Shown here: positions 1 to 18,351 of the stretch, one piece after another
Position numbering within the stretch: position 1 is the stretch's first letter
Layout: each line of letters opens with the position of its first letter
Assembly (NCBI GenBank): GCA_024228935.1
Contig: JAAESX010000091.1
Coordinates: 62,001 to 126,000, forward strand
DNA: 64,000 bases
Direction of reading: 5' to 3'
Origin: Pseudomonadota bacterium
Lineage (GTDB): Bacteria; Myxococcota_A; UBA796; CAJQPC01
Notes under the pieces: generated by a model
The model's input: only the letters and a program-made list of their open reading frames with translations
What the model was told of the DNA's origin: nothing
Database searches by the model: none
Made by a program: the position numbers and the translations under genes

Positions 1-759
1 GACGCCAGCGGCCAGATCCTGGTCCGGGACGCGCTGCTCCCAGGCGTCCAGTCGCTGCTGAAGCTCCAGGACGGCCCGGCGCGAAGCCTGGACTGGAGCC
101 CGGATGGGAGCCGCATCGCGGTCGCCGGCCCCGATCTGTACGTGCGGGTCTGGGAGCCCGGCAGCGGTGATGCGGCCCGCGTGCTGTACGGCCACGAGGC
201 GGCCCCGGACCACGTCGCGTTCCACCGCGATCAGCTCGCCTCGAGCGACCCCACCGAGCTGCTCCTCTGGGACGTCGAGACGCGCCAGGCGACCGGTGGC
301 TTCACGCCAGAGGACGGCGCGTCCTGGTTCTCCTGGGCCGACGGCGGCCAGCTCGTCGTCTGGCCCACCGAGGACGGCGCCGTGACGGGCCACACGCTGG
401 ACGGGACACGTACGTTCACCAGCGGCGCCAAGCATGCCGGGGGGCAGGGCGACGCGCACGAAGGGCGTATCGTCAGCACGACCCTCGAGGATCTGGCGTT
501 CCTCACCTCGGGTGGCCTGCGCCGGGGCCTCAACACGAGCGCAGCGCGCTTCCACGCGGTCCTGTCGTCCCCCGACGGCTCAATCATGGCTGGAGGCACC
601 GAGGGTGGGTCCGTCTACGTGCTCGACGCGAAGAGCGGCCAGCTGCAGACCTCGCTCCGAGGGCACGCCGGGCGCGTCGTGGCGCTGGCCTTCAGCAGCG
701 ACGGGACCCAGCTCGCGACCGGGAGCGAGGACGGCACCGTCCGGGTCTGGATCCGGTAG
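1..759 (+). CDS. WD40-repeat protein, C-terminal part (5' end outside window)
   Basis: The reading frame is open from the first base and ends with TAG at 757-759, so at least 252 residues of a longer protein are present. WD40 signatures are visible: a blade ending VRVWEP near residues 48-53, one containing SSPDGSIMAGG, and a final blade with GHAGRVVALAFSSDGTQLATGSEDGT split over its strands and ending VRVW. WD40 propellers are protein-interaction scaffolds. In Myxococcota they are often fused to Ser/Thr kinase or TIR/NACHT-like N-termini, but that part is not visible. It converges on the giant pentapeptide gene with 18 bases between stop codons. Family is certain, role unknown. Confidence 0.9.
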   Translation, partial: DASGQILVRDALLPGVQSLLKLQDGPARSLDWSPDGSRIAVAGPDLYVRVWEPGSGDAARVLYGHEAAPDHVAFHRDQLASSDPTELLLWDVETRQATGGFTPEDGASWFSWADGGQLVVWPTEDGAVTGHTLDGTRTFTSGAKHAGGQGDAHEGRIVSTTLEDLAFLTSGGLRRGLNTSAARFHAVLSSPDGSIMAGGTEGGSVYVLDAKSGQLQTSLRGHAGRVVALAFSSDGTQLATGSEDGTVRVWIR

Positions 760-777
760 GGGACCAGACGCAGCGGA

Positions 778-8172
<7,395 letters not shown>

Positions 8173-8178
8173 CGCCGC

Positions 8179-8184
8179 ATGATA
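8179..8184 (-). promoter_or_regulatory. Putative -10 element (TATCAT) for the pentapeptide gene, leaderless configuration
   Basis: TATCAT on the minus strand matches the -10 consensus at five of six positions and sits exactly six bases before the ATG at 8172. Transcription would then start at or next to the start codon. No convincing -35 is visible. This spacing recurs at several other genes in the window. Confidence 0.5.
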
Positions 8185-8239
8185 CCGACCGCCCGATTGA
8201 CGAGGCGCGCGGCTCTGGCACGCCTCTTGCTCTGTTTCT

Positions 8240-8270
8240 GGACAACCGCCGGGGCAACCGGCGGGACAAC
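8240..8270. repeat. Three GG(A/G)CAAC direct repeats at 12-base period, overlapping an inverted repeat
   Basis: ggacaac (8240-8246), gggcaac (8252-8258) and ggacaac (8264-8270) are spaced exactly 12 bases apart. The same segment holds a perfect 7-base inverted repeat, ccgccgg/ccggcgg with a 5-base loop, at 8246-8264. It lies in the divergent gap between the pentapeptide gene and murA, four bases upstream of the murA -35 box, a typical place for a regulator-binding site. No factor can be named. Confidence 0.5.
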
Positions 8271-8273
8271 TCA

Positions 8274-8302
8274 TTGACCGTCGATCCGCGGGGACCTATC
8301 CT
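8274..8302 (+). promoter_or_regulatory. Sigma-70 type promoter of murA
   Basis: TTGACC (8274-8279) and TATCCT (8297-8302) are separated by 17 bases, a near-consensus -35/-10 pair. The predicted transcription start near 8309 gives murA a leader of about 50 bases. Confidence 0.72.
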
Positions 8303-8359
8303 GGGCTCCCCTCCGGACCGACGCTCGTCGAGTCCACCTCCGTCCCCGGAGTCTCCATC

Positions 8360-9664
8360 ATGGACAAGATCGTCATCCGCGGCGGCAAGCCGCTCTCTGG
8401 CCACGTGCCGATCACCGGCGCGAAGAACGCGGCGCTCCCGATCCTCATCGCGACGCTCGTCGCGCCGGGTGAGCACCGCCTCTCCAACGTGCCCGACCTG
8501 GTCGACGTCTCGTCGATGCTCAGCCTCCTCGGCCGCATCGGCTGTCCGTCGCTGAAGCACGGCTCGGACGTCCGCCTCGACACCACGCGCGTCTCCTTCT
8601 GCGAGGCCCCGTACGACCTCGTCCGCAAGATGCGCGCCTCGGTCCTGGCGCTCGGCCCGCTGCTGGCGCGCTGCGGCGAGGCCCACGTCTCGCTGCCCGG
8701 CGGCTGCGCCATCGGCGTGCGTCCCATCGACCAGCACCTGAAGGGGCTCGAGGCCCTGGGCGCCGAGTTCGAGCTCTCCGGCGGCTACGTGCACGCCAGG
8801 ACCTCGGGGCTGCGCGGCGCACACATCGTGCTCGACGTCCCCACGGTCACCGGCACCGAGAACATCCTCACGGCGGCGGTCCTCGCTCGGGGCGAGTCGC
8901 TCATCGAGAACGCCGCCCGCGAGCCCGAGATCATCGACCTTGCACGCTTCCTGCGCAGTCTTGGCGCGAAGATCGAGGGCGAGGGCAGCGGATCGATCCG
9001 GGTCCAGGGCGTGCACGAGCTGAAGCCGGCCGCCGAGCCGCACCGCATCCTCCCCGACCGCATCGAGGCCGGGACGTACATGGTCGCGGCCGCCATCACC
9101 GGCGGAGACGTCACCGTGACGGGCGTGGACCCGCGCGACATGGGCCCCGTGGTCGAGAAGCTCCGGGCGGCGGGCTGCCTGGTCGAGCTCGGCACCGACC
9201 GCATCCGCGTCCAGCAGAGCGGCGACCTGCTGCCCGTGGACGTCACCACGCGCCCCCACCCCGGCTTCCCGACCGACATGCAGGCCCAGCTGATGGCGCT
9301 CTGCACGCTCGCCAAGGGCCGGTCGGTCATCACCGAGACCATCTTCGAGAACCGGTTCATGCACGTGCCGGAGCTCGCGCGGCTTGGCGCCGACATCCAG
9401 GTCGAGGGCAACCGCGCTGTCGTCACCGGCGTCGAGGGGCTGCACGGCGCGACCGTAATGGCCACCGATCTGCGCGCCAGCGCCTCGCTCGTCCTCGCCG
9501 GCCTCGCCACCGAGGGACCGACCGAGATCCTGCGGCTCTACCACCTCGATCGCGGCTACGAGCGCCTCGTCGAGAAGCTCCAGGCCATCGGCGCCGACGT
9601 CGAGCGCGTCCCCGACGATCTGCGGGACCGGATCCCGACGAGCCTCTCCGCGACGGTGGCCTGA
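8360..9664 (+). CDS. murA: UDP-N-acetylglucosamine 1-carboxyvinyltransferase (MurA)
   Basis: Catalyses the first committed step of peptidoglycan synthesis, transfer of enolpyruvate from PEP to UDP-GlcNAc, in the cytoplasm. The 434-residue length is normal for the family. The N-terminus [16 protein letters not shown] and the GAKNAALP motif (catalytic Lys22) are typical. The PEP-binding loop is [13 protein letters not shown] with the active-site Cys at residue 116, so the enzyme should be sensitive to fosfomycin, unlike Cys-to-Asp variants. Expressed from the promoter at 8274-8302 and divergent from the pentapeptide gene. dnaG follows after 26 bases and may be co-transcribed. Confidence 0.98.
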   Translation: MDKIVIRGGKPLSGHVPITGAKNAALPILIATLVAPGEHRLSNVPDLVDVSSMLSLLGRIGCPSLKHGSDVRLDTTRVSFCEAPYDLVRKMRASVLALGPLLARCGEAHVSLPGGCAIGVRPIDQHLKGLEALGAEFELSGGYVHARTSGLRGAHIVLDVPTVTGTENILTAAVLARGESLIENAAREPEIIDLARFLRSLGAKIEGEGSGSIRVQGVHELKPAAEPHRILPDRIEAGTYMVAAAITGGDVTVTGVDPRDMGPVVEKLRAAGCLVELGTDRIRVQQSGDLLPVDVTTRPHPGFPTDMQAQLMALCTLAKGRSVITETIFENRFMHVPELARLGADIQVEGNRAVVTGVEGLHGATVMATDLRASASLVLAGLATEGPTEILRLYHLDRGYERLVEKLQAIGADVERVPDDLRDRIPTSLSATVA

Positions 9665-9690
9665 GCCCGGACCGGGGTTAGCGGGAAGGG

Positions 9691-11445
9691 ATGCGGATCC
9701 CTCGCGAGACCATCGACGCCATCCGTGAGAACACGGACATCGCCCAGGTGGTCCAGCGCTTCGTGACGCTGAAGCGCGCCGGCAACTCCTGGAAGGGCCT
9801 GTGCCCGTTCCACCAGGAGAAGACGCCGAGCTTCCACGTCATCCCGCACAAGAACATCTTCCACTGCTTCGGCTGTGGAGCGGGCGGCGACGCCTTCAAG
9901 TTCCTGATGCAGCTCCAGGGCATGTCCTTCATCGAGTCGGTGAAGGAGCTCGCGGGGCCCGCCGGGATCACCATCGAGGAGCGGGAGCTCTCCCAGGAGG
10001 ACCGCCAGCGGCTGCGTCGCAAGCAGGGCGTGCGCGAGGCCTGTGACCTGGCGGCCGGCTGGTTCCACGCGAACCTGATGGCCAAGCCCGAGGGCGCCGA
10101 CGCCCGGTCGTACCTGAAGGACCGCGGCATCACGCGGGAGACCTGTGTCCGCTTCCGGCTCGGCTTCGCCCCGGACGGCTGGACCCACCTGCTCGACCAC
10201 CTCGAGAAGCAAGGCGTGTCCCCGCAGCTGGCGGTCCGCGCGGGCCTGGCTCGGGTCAACGAGCGCCGGCAGTCCAGCTACGACATGTTCCGGGACCGCC
10301 TGATCATCCCGATCCTCGACGACCGCGAGCGGCCCGTGGCCTTCGGCGGCCGGATCATGAAGGGCGACGGGCCCAAGTACATCAACTCTCCGGAGACGGA
10401 GATCTACGAAAAGTCGAAGACGCTGTACGGGCTGTCGCACGCGCGGGCCCCCATCCAGCGCTCGGGCCGAGCCATCCTGGTCGAGGGCTACTTCGACGTC
10501 ATCTCGCTGGCGCAGGCCGGGTTCGAGGACGCCATCGCGACCTGTGGAACGGCGCTGACCCCCGAGCACTGCCGACGACTGCGGCGCCTGACCGACCGGG
10601 TGCTCGTCCTGTTCGACGGGGACTCGGCGGGGACGCGAGCCGCCGACCGGTCCCTGCCCCTGTTCCTCGAGGCGGGGATGGACGCCCGCCGCATCGACCT
10701 GCCCGGCGCGAAGGACCCGGACGAGTACGTGCAGAAGGAAGGCGGCGAGGCGTTCGAGAAGCGACTCGGGTCGGCCCGACCGCTGCTCGAGGACTTCCTC
10801 CACCGAAAGATCAGCGAGCACGGCCACGCCGATGCGCGCGCGGTCCGCGAGGCCCTCCCCCTCCTGCGACGCGTCCCGGCCGACGCCCGCTCGCTGGCGA
10901 CCTCGCGAGCGGCAGGCATCCTGGGCGTGGACGAGGCGACCCTGCGTCGAGCGCTCTCCGACACCCGCGAGGAACAGCAGCTGGCGGGCGGCGGCGGGGC
11001 CCGCTGGGTCGGCAACATCGAGCTGAATCACCTGATCTGGCTCTTGATCCACCTCCCCGATTCCGTCTCCGGGGTGGTGGGAGCCGCCGATCCAGACATC
11101 GTCACCGACCGCGACGACGTGCGAGCCGTCCTGGGGGCCTTGCTGGACGGTCAGCCGCTCGTCTCCGCCCTCGACGGGGCGGACCCGGACGTCCAGCGCG
11201 TGTTCCAGGCCAGCGCGGCGCGTGAGGGTCTCTACACCGAGGACAACGCCCTCGATGCGGCCACCAAGATCCTTGCTCGCCTGGAACTTCGCGGGGTTGA
11301 AGCTGAACTCAGCGCCGTTCGAAGGGAACTTTCTGGTTGCGAGCCCACCCTTGACGGGCCAAGGTATCGTGAACTGCTTTCGAGACGTGCCGAAATCCAG
11401 AAACGTGGGCAACGACTGAAGAAACTGGTCGGGCCACGGAGATGA
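9691..11445 (+). CDS. dnaG: DNA primase (DnaG)
   Basis: Makes RNA primers for DNA replication. The N-terminal CHC2 zinc-binding domain has Cys38-x2-His41 and Cys59-x2-Cys62 ([25 protein letters not shown]). The catalytic core has the EGYFDVI and DGDSAG Toprim motifs near residues 263-310. A poorly conserved C-terminal region would bind DnaB helicase. At 584 residues it is close to E. coli DnaG (581). A GGGAAGG purine run lies just before the ATG. It is followed by rpoD after 58 bases, the classic macromolecular-synthesis operon order, but without rpsU. Confidence 0.97.
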   Translation: MRIPRETIDAIRENTDIAQVVQRFVTLKRAGNSWKGLCPFHQEKTPSFHVIPHKNIFHCFGCGAGGDAFKFLMQLQGMSFIESVKELAGPAGITIEERELSQEDRQRLRRKQGVREACDLAAGWFHANLMAKPEGADARSYLKDRGITRETCVRFRLGFAPDGWTHLLDHLEKQGVSPQLAVRAGLARVNERRQSSYDMFRDRLIIPILDDRERPVAFGGRIMKGDGPKYINSPETEIYEKSKTLYGLSHARAPIQRSGRAILVEGYFDVISLAQAGFEDAIATCGTALTPEHCRRLRRLTDRVLVLFDGDSAGTRAADRSLPLFLEAGMDARRIDLPGAKDPDEYVQKEGGEAFEKRLGSARPLLEDFLHRKISEHGHADARAVREALPLLRRVPADARSLATSRAAGILGVDEATLRRALSDTREEQQLAGGGGARWVGNIELNHLIWLLIHLPDSVSGVVGAADPDIVTDRDDVRAVLGALLDGQPLVSALDGADPDVQRVFQASAAREGLYTEDNALDAATKILARLELRGVEAELSAVRRELSGCEPTLDGPRYRELLSRRAEIQKRGQRLKKLVGPRR

Positions 11446-11503
11446 CCATCGACACGTCGGGTTCAGACACCCCCCGGACGCCACCACGCCGAGAGGACAG
11501 CTG

Positions 11504-13219
<1,716 letters not shown>

Positions 13220-13237
13220 GGCCCAGAAGAGGTTCGC

Positions 13238-13310
13238 GGGCCCATGGCGCAACGGTCAGCGCAGCCGGCTCATACCCGGAGGGTTCCAGGTTCGAATCCT
13301 GGTGGGCCCA
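13238..13310 (+). tRNA. tRNA with CAU anticodon (elongator tRNA-Met or tRNA-Ile2)
   Basis: A 73-base cloverleaf: acceptor GGGCCCA/TGGGCCC plus A73, D arm GCGC-loop-GCGC, anticodon loop CTCATAC with CAT at 13271-13273, T arm CCAGG TTCGAAT CCTGG. The 3' CCA is not encoded. The 1-72 pair is Watson-Crick, so it is not the initiator. C4-G69 and C5-G68 are known positive determinants for the lysidine synthetase TilS in E. coli tRNA-Ile2, so Ile2 is a real alternative to Met. Position 27-43 is a G-A mismatch at the top of the anticodon stem. Confidence 0.9.
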
Positions 13311-13337
13311 TCCTCTGACCCCTGATCCAAAGGCGAA

Positions 13338-14048
13338 ATGCATCCGGACATCGAGAAGCTATACGCGCTCTGGCAGCGCGAGGTCACCCGCGACGGGCTG
13401 CTGTCCGAGTGGCGCGGCCTGCATGACGCCCACAAGGCGCTCGAGGCCGAGCTGGTCGAGAAGCTCGCCGCCGCCAACCTCGCCCAGAAGAAGCTCGGGG
13501 ACCTGAAGCAGCGGGAGCGGGAGACCAACCGCAAGCTCGAGACGTACCAGAAGCGTCGCGACAACGCCCAGCGCACCATCGACACCGGGACCGCCAGCGA
13601 CTTCCGGGCCGCCGAGGCCCAGGTCTCGCAGTGCGGAGACATCTGCGACCAGCTCGAGACCGATGTGCTGGAGCTGATGGAGCAGATCGACGCCGCCACG
13701 ACCACCTTCAAGGGCGCCTCGGACAGCCGCGACCACATGGCCCATCGGGTCGAGGCCGCGAAGACGACGCTCGACGAGCGACTCCCGACGCTGAAGCCCG
13801 AGTTCGAAGACGCGACAGCGGAGCGGGACGACGCGCGCGACGGCATCTGGCGGGACCAGATCAAGCGCTACGACATGCTTCGGAAGAAGAAGTACGCATG
13901 CTTCGCCACGGTCGAGGACATGACCTGCGGCGGCTGCCACACGAAGCTCGACGGCCAGCGCTACAGCAACCTCACTCGCGACACCGAGGTGGTCACGTGC
14001 CGCCACTGCGGTCGCTTCCTGGTCGTACCGAACCCCTCAGGCGATTAG
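13338..14048 (+). CDS. Coiled-coil protein with C-terminal C4 zinc ribbon
   Basis: 236 residues. About 180 residues of charged heptad-like helix rich in Lys, Glu and Leu are followed by a zinc ribbon with CGGC and CRHC knuckles (TCGGCHTKLDGQ, TCRHCGRFL). This is the architecture of the zf-RING_7/CdsZ family, implicated by others in RNA or polar organisation but without one agreed role. The gene sits directly upstream of rnpB. A weak AAGGCG precedes the ATG. Family assignment is good, function uncertain. Confidence 0.85.
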   Translation: MHPDIEKLYALWQREVTRDGLLSEWRGLHDAHKALEAELVEKLAAANLAQKKLGDLKQRERETNRKLETYQKRRDNAQRTIDTGTASDFRAAEAQVSQCGDICDQLETDVLELMEQIDAATTTFKGASDSRDHMAHRVEAAKTTLDERLPTLKPEFEDATAERDDARDGIWRDQIKRYDMLRKKKYACFATVEDMTCGGCHTKLDGQRYSNLTRDTEVVTCRHCGRFLVVPNPSGD

Positions 14049-14057
14049 AGGGAGCGT

Positions 14058-14496
14058 GGTTCGAGGAGGCCAGGTGTCCGCCGGCGATTCGTCGCGGGAG
14101 GAAAGTCCGGGCTCCACAGGGCAGGTTGCCGGGTAACGCCCGGTCGTGGCAACACGAAGGCAAGTGCAACAGAAAGGAATCCGCCAGCCAAGGCTCCGGA
14201 CACCGGTCGAGGCCATCCCGCGAGTACGCGGGTCGTGCGTCGTCCAGGCCCGGCGAGGGTGACCTCGGGCAAGGTCGAAACGGTGGGGTAAGAGCCCACC
14301 GGCATCCCTGGTGACAGGGGTGGCCAGGTAAACCCCAGCTGGAGCAAGGTCGAACACAGGACAGTGGGTGCCCCCCCCAGCGCCTGAGGTGGACCGCTCG
14401 AGCCCGTCAGCAATGGCGGGCCTAGATGAATGGACACCGCCCGTCGGAGGGTGATCTCCCTCGGGAACAAGACCCGGCTTACGGCCTCCTCGAACC
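14058..14496 (+). ncRNA. rnpB: RNase P RNA component
   Basis: The catalytic RNA of RNase P, which matures tRNA 5' ends. The universally conserved P4 segment GAGGAAAGTCCGGGCTCCAC is at 14098-14117, CAGGGCAG follows, and the 3' partner region contains CTAGATGAATGGACAC. The ends are set by a perfect 14-bp P1 helix, ggttcgaggaggcc (14058-14071) with ggcctcctcgaacc (14483-14496). Type A bacterial layout is likely, with long GC-rich P12 and P3-type arms. No strong intrinsic terminator is seen. Confidence 0.95.
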
Positions 14497-14543
14497 CTCG
14501 CCCCCCGCCCGGGCGAAAGCACCTCGACTGAATGCCCCCTCAG

Positions 14544-14556
14544 TCCGACGGTCGGA
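14544..14556. repeat. Inverted repeat TCCGAC-g-GTCGGA upstream of maeB
   Basis: A perfect 6-base palindrome with one central base, running into TTAAAT, located between rnpB and maeB. It could be an operator over the maeB promoter or a short hairpin ending rnpB transcription. The position does not separate the two. Confidence 0.4.
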
Positions 14557-14584
14557 TTAAATCCACGGTCCCCGCGAGGACTGA

Positions 14585-16846
14585 ATGGACATCAACAAGG
14601 CATCCGTCGAGTACCACGAGCAGGGCCGCCCCGGAAAGCTCGAGGTCGTCCCCACCAAGCCGATGCTCACGCAGCGCGATCTGTCGATGGCGTACACGCC
14701 CGGCGTCGCCGAGCCCTGCCGCATCATCGCCAAGGACCCCGACAAGGTCTACTCGTACACGGCCAAGGGAAACCTGGTGGCCGTCGTCACGAACGGCACC
14801 GCGGTGCTGGGCCTCGGCAACATCGGCCCCGAGGCCGGCAAGCCCGTCATGGAGGGCAAGGCCAACCTCTTCAAGAAGTTCGCCGACATCGACGTCTTCG
14901 ACATCGAGCTCAACGCCACGACGGCCGAGGAGGTCATCGCGGCGGTCAAGGCGATGGCGCCGACGTTCGGTGGCATCAACCTCGAGGACATCTCGGCCCC
15001 CGACTGCTTCGAGATCGAGCGGCGCCTGCAGGCCGAGCTCGACATCCCCGTCTTCCACGACGACCAGCACGGAACGGCCATCATCGCCGCCGCCGCGCTG
15101 CTCAACGCGGTCGAGCTGGCGGGCAAGACCATGGAGTCGGTCGTCGTCGTGTTCAGCGGCGCCGGGGCCGCGGCCATCGCCACGGCGAACCTGCTGCAGT
15201 CGCTCGGCATCCAGAAGGACAACATCCGCATCTGCGACAGCAAGGGCCTCGTGCACACCGAGCGCGAGAATCTGACCCCCGAGAAGCAGTCCTACGCCTA
15301 CGGCACCGAGCGGAAGACCCTGGGCGAGACGCTCGTCGGCGCCGACGTCTTCATGGGGCTGTCCGTCGGCGGCGTGGTGTCGCAGGACATGGTCAAGGGC
15401 ATGGGCGAGAAGCCCATCCTGTTCGCCATGGCGAACCCCGACCCCGAGATCCCGTACGACGACGCCAAGGCCGCCGTGCCCAACGCCATCGTGGCCACGG
15501 GACGCAGCGACTACCCCAACCAGATCAACAACGTCCTGGGCTTCCCCTTCGTGTTCCGAGGCGCGCTCGACGTCCGAGCGAAGCACATCACCGAGGAGAT
15601 GAAGCTGGCGGCCGTCCGCAGCCTGGCCGCGCTGGCCAAGGAAGACGTGCCGGACTCGGTCCTCCGCGCCTACGGCCTGAGCTCGCTCAGCTACGGCGCC
15701 GAGTACCTCATCCCGAAGCCCTTCGACCCGCGCGTCCTGACCTGGGTCGCCCCCGCTGTGGCCCAGGCGGCCGCCGACTCGGGCGCCGCACGCATGCCCA
15801 TCGAAGACATGCAGGCATACAAGGAGGACCTCGAGAAGCTCATCGAGACGAGCCGCGAGTTCCTTCGCCCGCTGATGAACCGCGCCGCGCTGTCCCCCAA
15901 GCGCATCGCGTTCCCCGACGGAGCCGACACCAAGGTGCTCCGAGCCGCCCAGATCCTGGTCGACGAGGGTGTGTGCCAGCCGGTGCTCATCGGCAAGGAA
16001 TGGAAGATCCTCAAGCGGGCCGAGGAGGCCAAGGTCGACCTGACCGGCATCGAGATCATCGAGCCGACCAGCGATCCCCAGTACGACGAGCTTGCCGACG
16101 AGCTCTGGAAGCTCCGCCAGCGCAAGGGCTGGACGCGCCAGCGCGCTCGCCAGACGATGCGTCGCTCGACCTACTTCGGCACGATGCTCGTGCGGACAGG
16201 TCGCTGTGACGGCCTGGTGGGCGGTCTCGCGACCCCGTACAACTACACGCTCCGCCCGGCGCTCGAGGTCATCGGGGCCGACGCCAAGGCCGGCGCGCTC
16301 TCGGGCACCTACGCGATGCTCGCCAAGGGCCGGGAGCCGATGTTCTTCGGCGACTGCACGGTCAACGTCGAGCCCGACGCCGAGACGCTCGCCGCCATCG
16401 CGATGAACACGGCTCGCGTGGCCAAGGCCTTCGGCGTCTCCCCCCGGGTCGCGCTGTTGTCCTACTCGGACTTCGGTGAGCACCGAGGCGCCGCCGACGT
16501 GGACAAGGTCCGCAAGGCGCTCGCCATCATCAAGAAGGAGTGGCCCGAGCTGCCCGTCGACGGCGAGGTCCAGGCGGACACCGCGGTGAGCCCGTCCAAG
16601 GCGTCGCTGTTCCCGTTCTCGGACATCGCCGGCAAGGCGAACGTGCTGATCTTCCCCAACCTGGCCAGCGGCAACATCGCCTACAAGCTCCTTCGCGAGC
16701 TGGGCGGCGTCACCGCGCTCGGCCCACTCGTCGTCGGGCTCAACAAGCCGGTCAACGTCCTGGCCCTGGGCTCGGACGTCGACGACATCGTCAACATCAC
16801 GGCGCTGACCGTGAACCAGGCCATCGGGCCGCACCGCAGGGACTGA
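14585..16846 (+). CDS. maeB: NADP-dependent malic enzyme with phosphotransacetylase domain (MaeB type)
   Basis: Oxidatively decarboxylates malate to pyruvate with NADP reduction, linking the TCA cycle to gluconeogenesis and lipogenesis. The N-terminal malic enzyme domain (~1-425) shows the expected motifs: [28 protein letters not shown] and the Rossmann loop [15 protein letters not shown]. The C-terminal ~320 residues are a phosphate acetyl/butyryltransferase-like domain ([17 protein letters not shown]), which in this family is regulatory and senses acetyl-CoA. The 753-residue length is standard. A GAGGA site lies six bases before the ATG. Confidence 0.96.
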   Translation: MDINKASVEYHEQGRPGKLEVVPTKPMLTQRDLSMAYTPGVAEPCRIIAKDPDKVYSYTAKGNLVAVVTNGTAVLGLGNIGPEAGKPVMEGKANLFKKFADIDVFDIELNATTAEEVIAAVKAMAPTFGGINLEDISAPDCFEIERRLQAELDIPVFHDDQHGTAIIAAAALLNAVELAGKTMESVVVVFSGAGAAAIATANLLQSLGIQKDNIRICDSKGLVHTERENLTPEKQSYAYGTERKTLGETLVGADVFMGLSVGGVVSQDMVKGMGEKPILFAMANPDPEIPYDDAKAAVPNAIVATGRSDYPNQINNVLGFPFVFRGALDVRAKHITEEMKLAAVRSLAALAKEDVPDSVLRAYGLSSLSYGAEYLIPKPFDPRVLTWVAPAVAQAAADSGAARMPIEDMQAYKEDLEKLIETSREFLRPLMNRAALSPKRIAFPDGADTKVLRAAQILVDEGVCQPVLIGKEWKILKRAEEAKVDLTGIEIIEPTSDPQYDELADELWKLRQRKGWTRQRARQTMRRSTYFGTMLVRTGRCDGLVGGLATPYNYTLRPALEVIGADAKAGALSGTYAMLAKGREPMFFGDCTVNVEPDAETLAAIAMNTARVAKAFGVSPRVALLSYSDFGEHRGAADVDKVRKALAIIKKEWPELPVDGEVQADTAVSPSKASLFPFSDIAGKANVLIFPNLASGNIAYKLLRELGGVTALGPLVVGLNKPVNVLALGSDVDDIVNITALTVNQAIGPHRRD

Positions 16847-16847
16847 C

Positions 16848-17948
16848 ATGGCGAAGAAGAAGAACCGCTGGGACAAGGCCGTCGTCGAGGCGCTCGTCGC
16901 CGGAAACGGAGACGAGGCGGTGCTGGCCTGGCTCGCCGGAACGGGCGCGCTCGAGACCTCGGACGTCACGCTCGGACTCTCGGCCGTGGAAGCGGCTGTC
17001 CAGACCGGCGCGGTCGCCCCGCTGCAGAGCATCGGCGCCGTCCACAAGGACGTGACCAAGGCGGCCAAGAAGGGCCTCCACCGCCTGAAGAGCAAGGGCA
17101 TCGAGGTGGCCGACGCCCCCCGCGCCAAGAGCTCCTTCACGCTCGCGAGCGACACCTCGAGCATCCCGCCCGTCGCGATGTTCGGTCCCCCGACCGTCGA
17201 GGGCTACAGCGAGTTCGTCCTGTCCTGCACCGACGACGAGGGCACCTGTGTCCTGATGGGCGCGTTCGGCGGCAAGGAAGGCATCCGCAACCTGACGCAC
17301 GGCCACGTGAGTCGGAAGCAGCTGCGCGACCTGCGGAAGGAGATCGGCCAGCAGTCCGCGATGGTCGAGCTGCCGTTCACCGAGGCCATGTCGCACCTCC
17401 TGCCGTCCATCGACCGGGTCCAAGCGCTGACGGGCAAGCTCCCGCACGACTGGGACCACTTCGTGACGCACGTACCCGCCGGAACGCTCGACGCCGCTCG
17501 CACCCACGACGCGCTGTCGGGTGTCGAGCCGAGCCCGGACATGGAGGGGACCTCGGCGCTGTCGATGCACCCCTGGTTCCAGCTCTGGCCGGTGGCCTCG
17601 GACGCCATCGAAGAGGTCGTGACCAAGCTCTCCACCAAGATGGAGGAGGACTCGGGGGACGACGGCGAGGAGACCCCGTCGATGCACGCCGATCTGGCTG
17701 CGGCCAGCGCCAAGGCGCTCGACGGCGACGGCATCCGGGACGAGTGGGTCCGTCGGGCCCGTCTCGCCACCAGCGTCGCCAAGGCGGCCGGCGACGACAC
17801 GCTGGCCTCGACCGCGGCGGCCATCGCGAACCACGTCGGCTCGGGCGGAGACGCTGGGGACATCCCGTTCGTCGAGCGCACCCTGCAGGTGCAGATCGGC
17901 TGGATGGCGCAGCAGGCGATGGAGTCGGGCCCGCCGCCGACCCCGTAG
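16848..17948 (+). CDS. Conserved hypothetical protein (366 aa)
   Basis: I do not recognise this protein. It begins one base after the maeB stop codon, so it is almost certainly co-transcribed and perhaps translationally coupled. The N-terminus is basic (MAKKKNRWDK), followed by a helical region, a Lys-rich stretch (KAAKKGLHRLKSKG) and a central domain with FVLSCTDDEGTCVLMGAF. The C-terminal half is acidic and Ala-rich. No signal peptide or membrane helix is seen, so it should be cytoplasmic. The GC-rich codon use matches the neighbours. It converges on a small minus-strand gene with 15 bases between. Confidence 0.8.
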   Translation: MAKKKNRWDKAVVEALVAGNGDEAVLAWLAGTGALETSDVTLGLSAVEAAVQTGAVAPLQSIGAVHKDVTKAAKKGLHRLKSKGIEVADAPRAKSSFTLASDTSSIPPVAMFGPPTVEGYSEFVLSCTDDEGTCVLMGAFGGKEGIRNLTHGHVSRKQLRDLRKEIGQQSAMVELPFTEAMSHLLPSIDRVQALTGKLPHDWDHFVTHVPAGTLDAARTHDALSGVEPSPDMEGTSALSMHPWFQLWPVASDAIEEVVTKLSTKMEEDSGDDGEETPSMHADLAAASAKALDGDGIRDEWVRRARLATSVAKAAGDDTLASTAAAIANHVGSGGDAGDIPFVERTLQVQIGWMAQQAMESGPPPTP

Positions 17949-17963
17949 CGCCCAGGGAGCCTT

Positions 17964-18287
17964 CTAAGCGGCCTTCTCGGCGGACTTCCGCCAGGTGCCG
18001 CGCATCACGGCGTCCGTCAGGGCGCCGCGGAGGGTCGCGAGATCGAGCTCGCGCGTGCCCACCGATGCCTTCCGGTCGTGTCGACACAGGATCCCGGTCG
18101 AGGTCACGGTGACGCGAACGCGGAACGGCAGCGCTGCGCGAGGCTGACGACCCGCCATCACCACCAGGCGCGGCCCGAAGCGCTCCTTGAGCGCGTGGAG
18201 CACGTGGCTCGGGTCGACCGGGGTGTCGGCCGAGAGCTGGAGACGACCGGGGCCGAGCACGGAGATGTCGATGGGGACGAAGGCCAT
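17964..18287 (-). CDS. Small hypothetical protein (107 aa)
   Basis: Not recognised. A longer frame beginning at TTG (18314) exists, but ATG at 18287 is preferred because GAGGAG lies just before it. The protein (MAFVPIDISVLGPGRL...) has a mixed alpha/beta pattern, a basic middle (RVRVTVTSTGILCRHDRK) and a basic C-terminus (WRKSAEKAA). It is divergent from the OPT transporter gene across about 64 bases. Confidence 0.65.
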   Translation of the reverse strand: MAFVPIDISVLGPGRLQLSADTPVDPSHVLHALKERFGPRLVVMAGRQPRAALPFRVRVTVTSTGILCRHDRKASVGTRELDLATLRGALTDAVMRGTWRKSAEKAA

Positions 18288-18351
18288 GAGCTCCTCAACG
18301 GACCAACGCGCCAAGCCTTGAGCCGGTTACAGCCGCGGACCTGGAGGGCCC

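Noticed and set aside
8173..8274. 34-residue N-terminal extension of the pentapeptide protein with a Cys-Pro-Gly pattern
   Set aside because: The extension is encoded by the iteron/inverted-repeat segment upstream of a TATCAT -10 element, so it is better explained as promoter DNA than as protein.
11290..11400. A possible heat-shock promoter for rpoD inside the end of dnaG, as in E. coli
   Set aside because: The region is locally AT-richer and contains TTGACG at 11351, but no -10 of either sigma class lies at a proper distance.
14499..14516. GC-rich palindrome (cgcccgggcg) after rnpB as a terminator
   Set aside because: Too short, with no loop to speak of and no T-run; chance palindromes of this kind are common in such GC-rich DNA.
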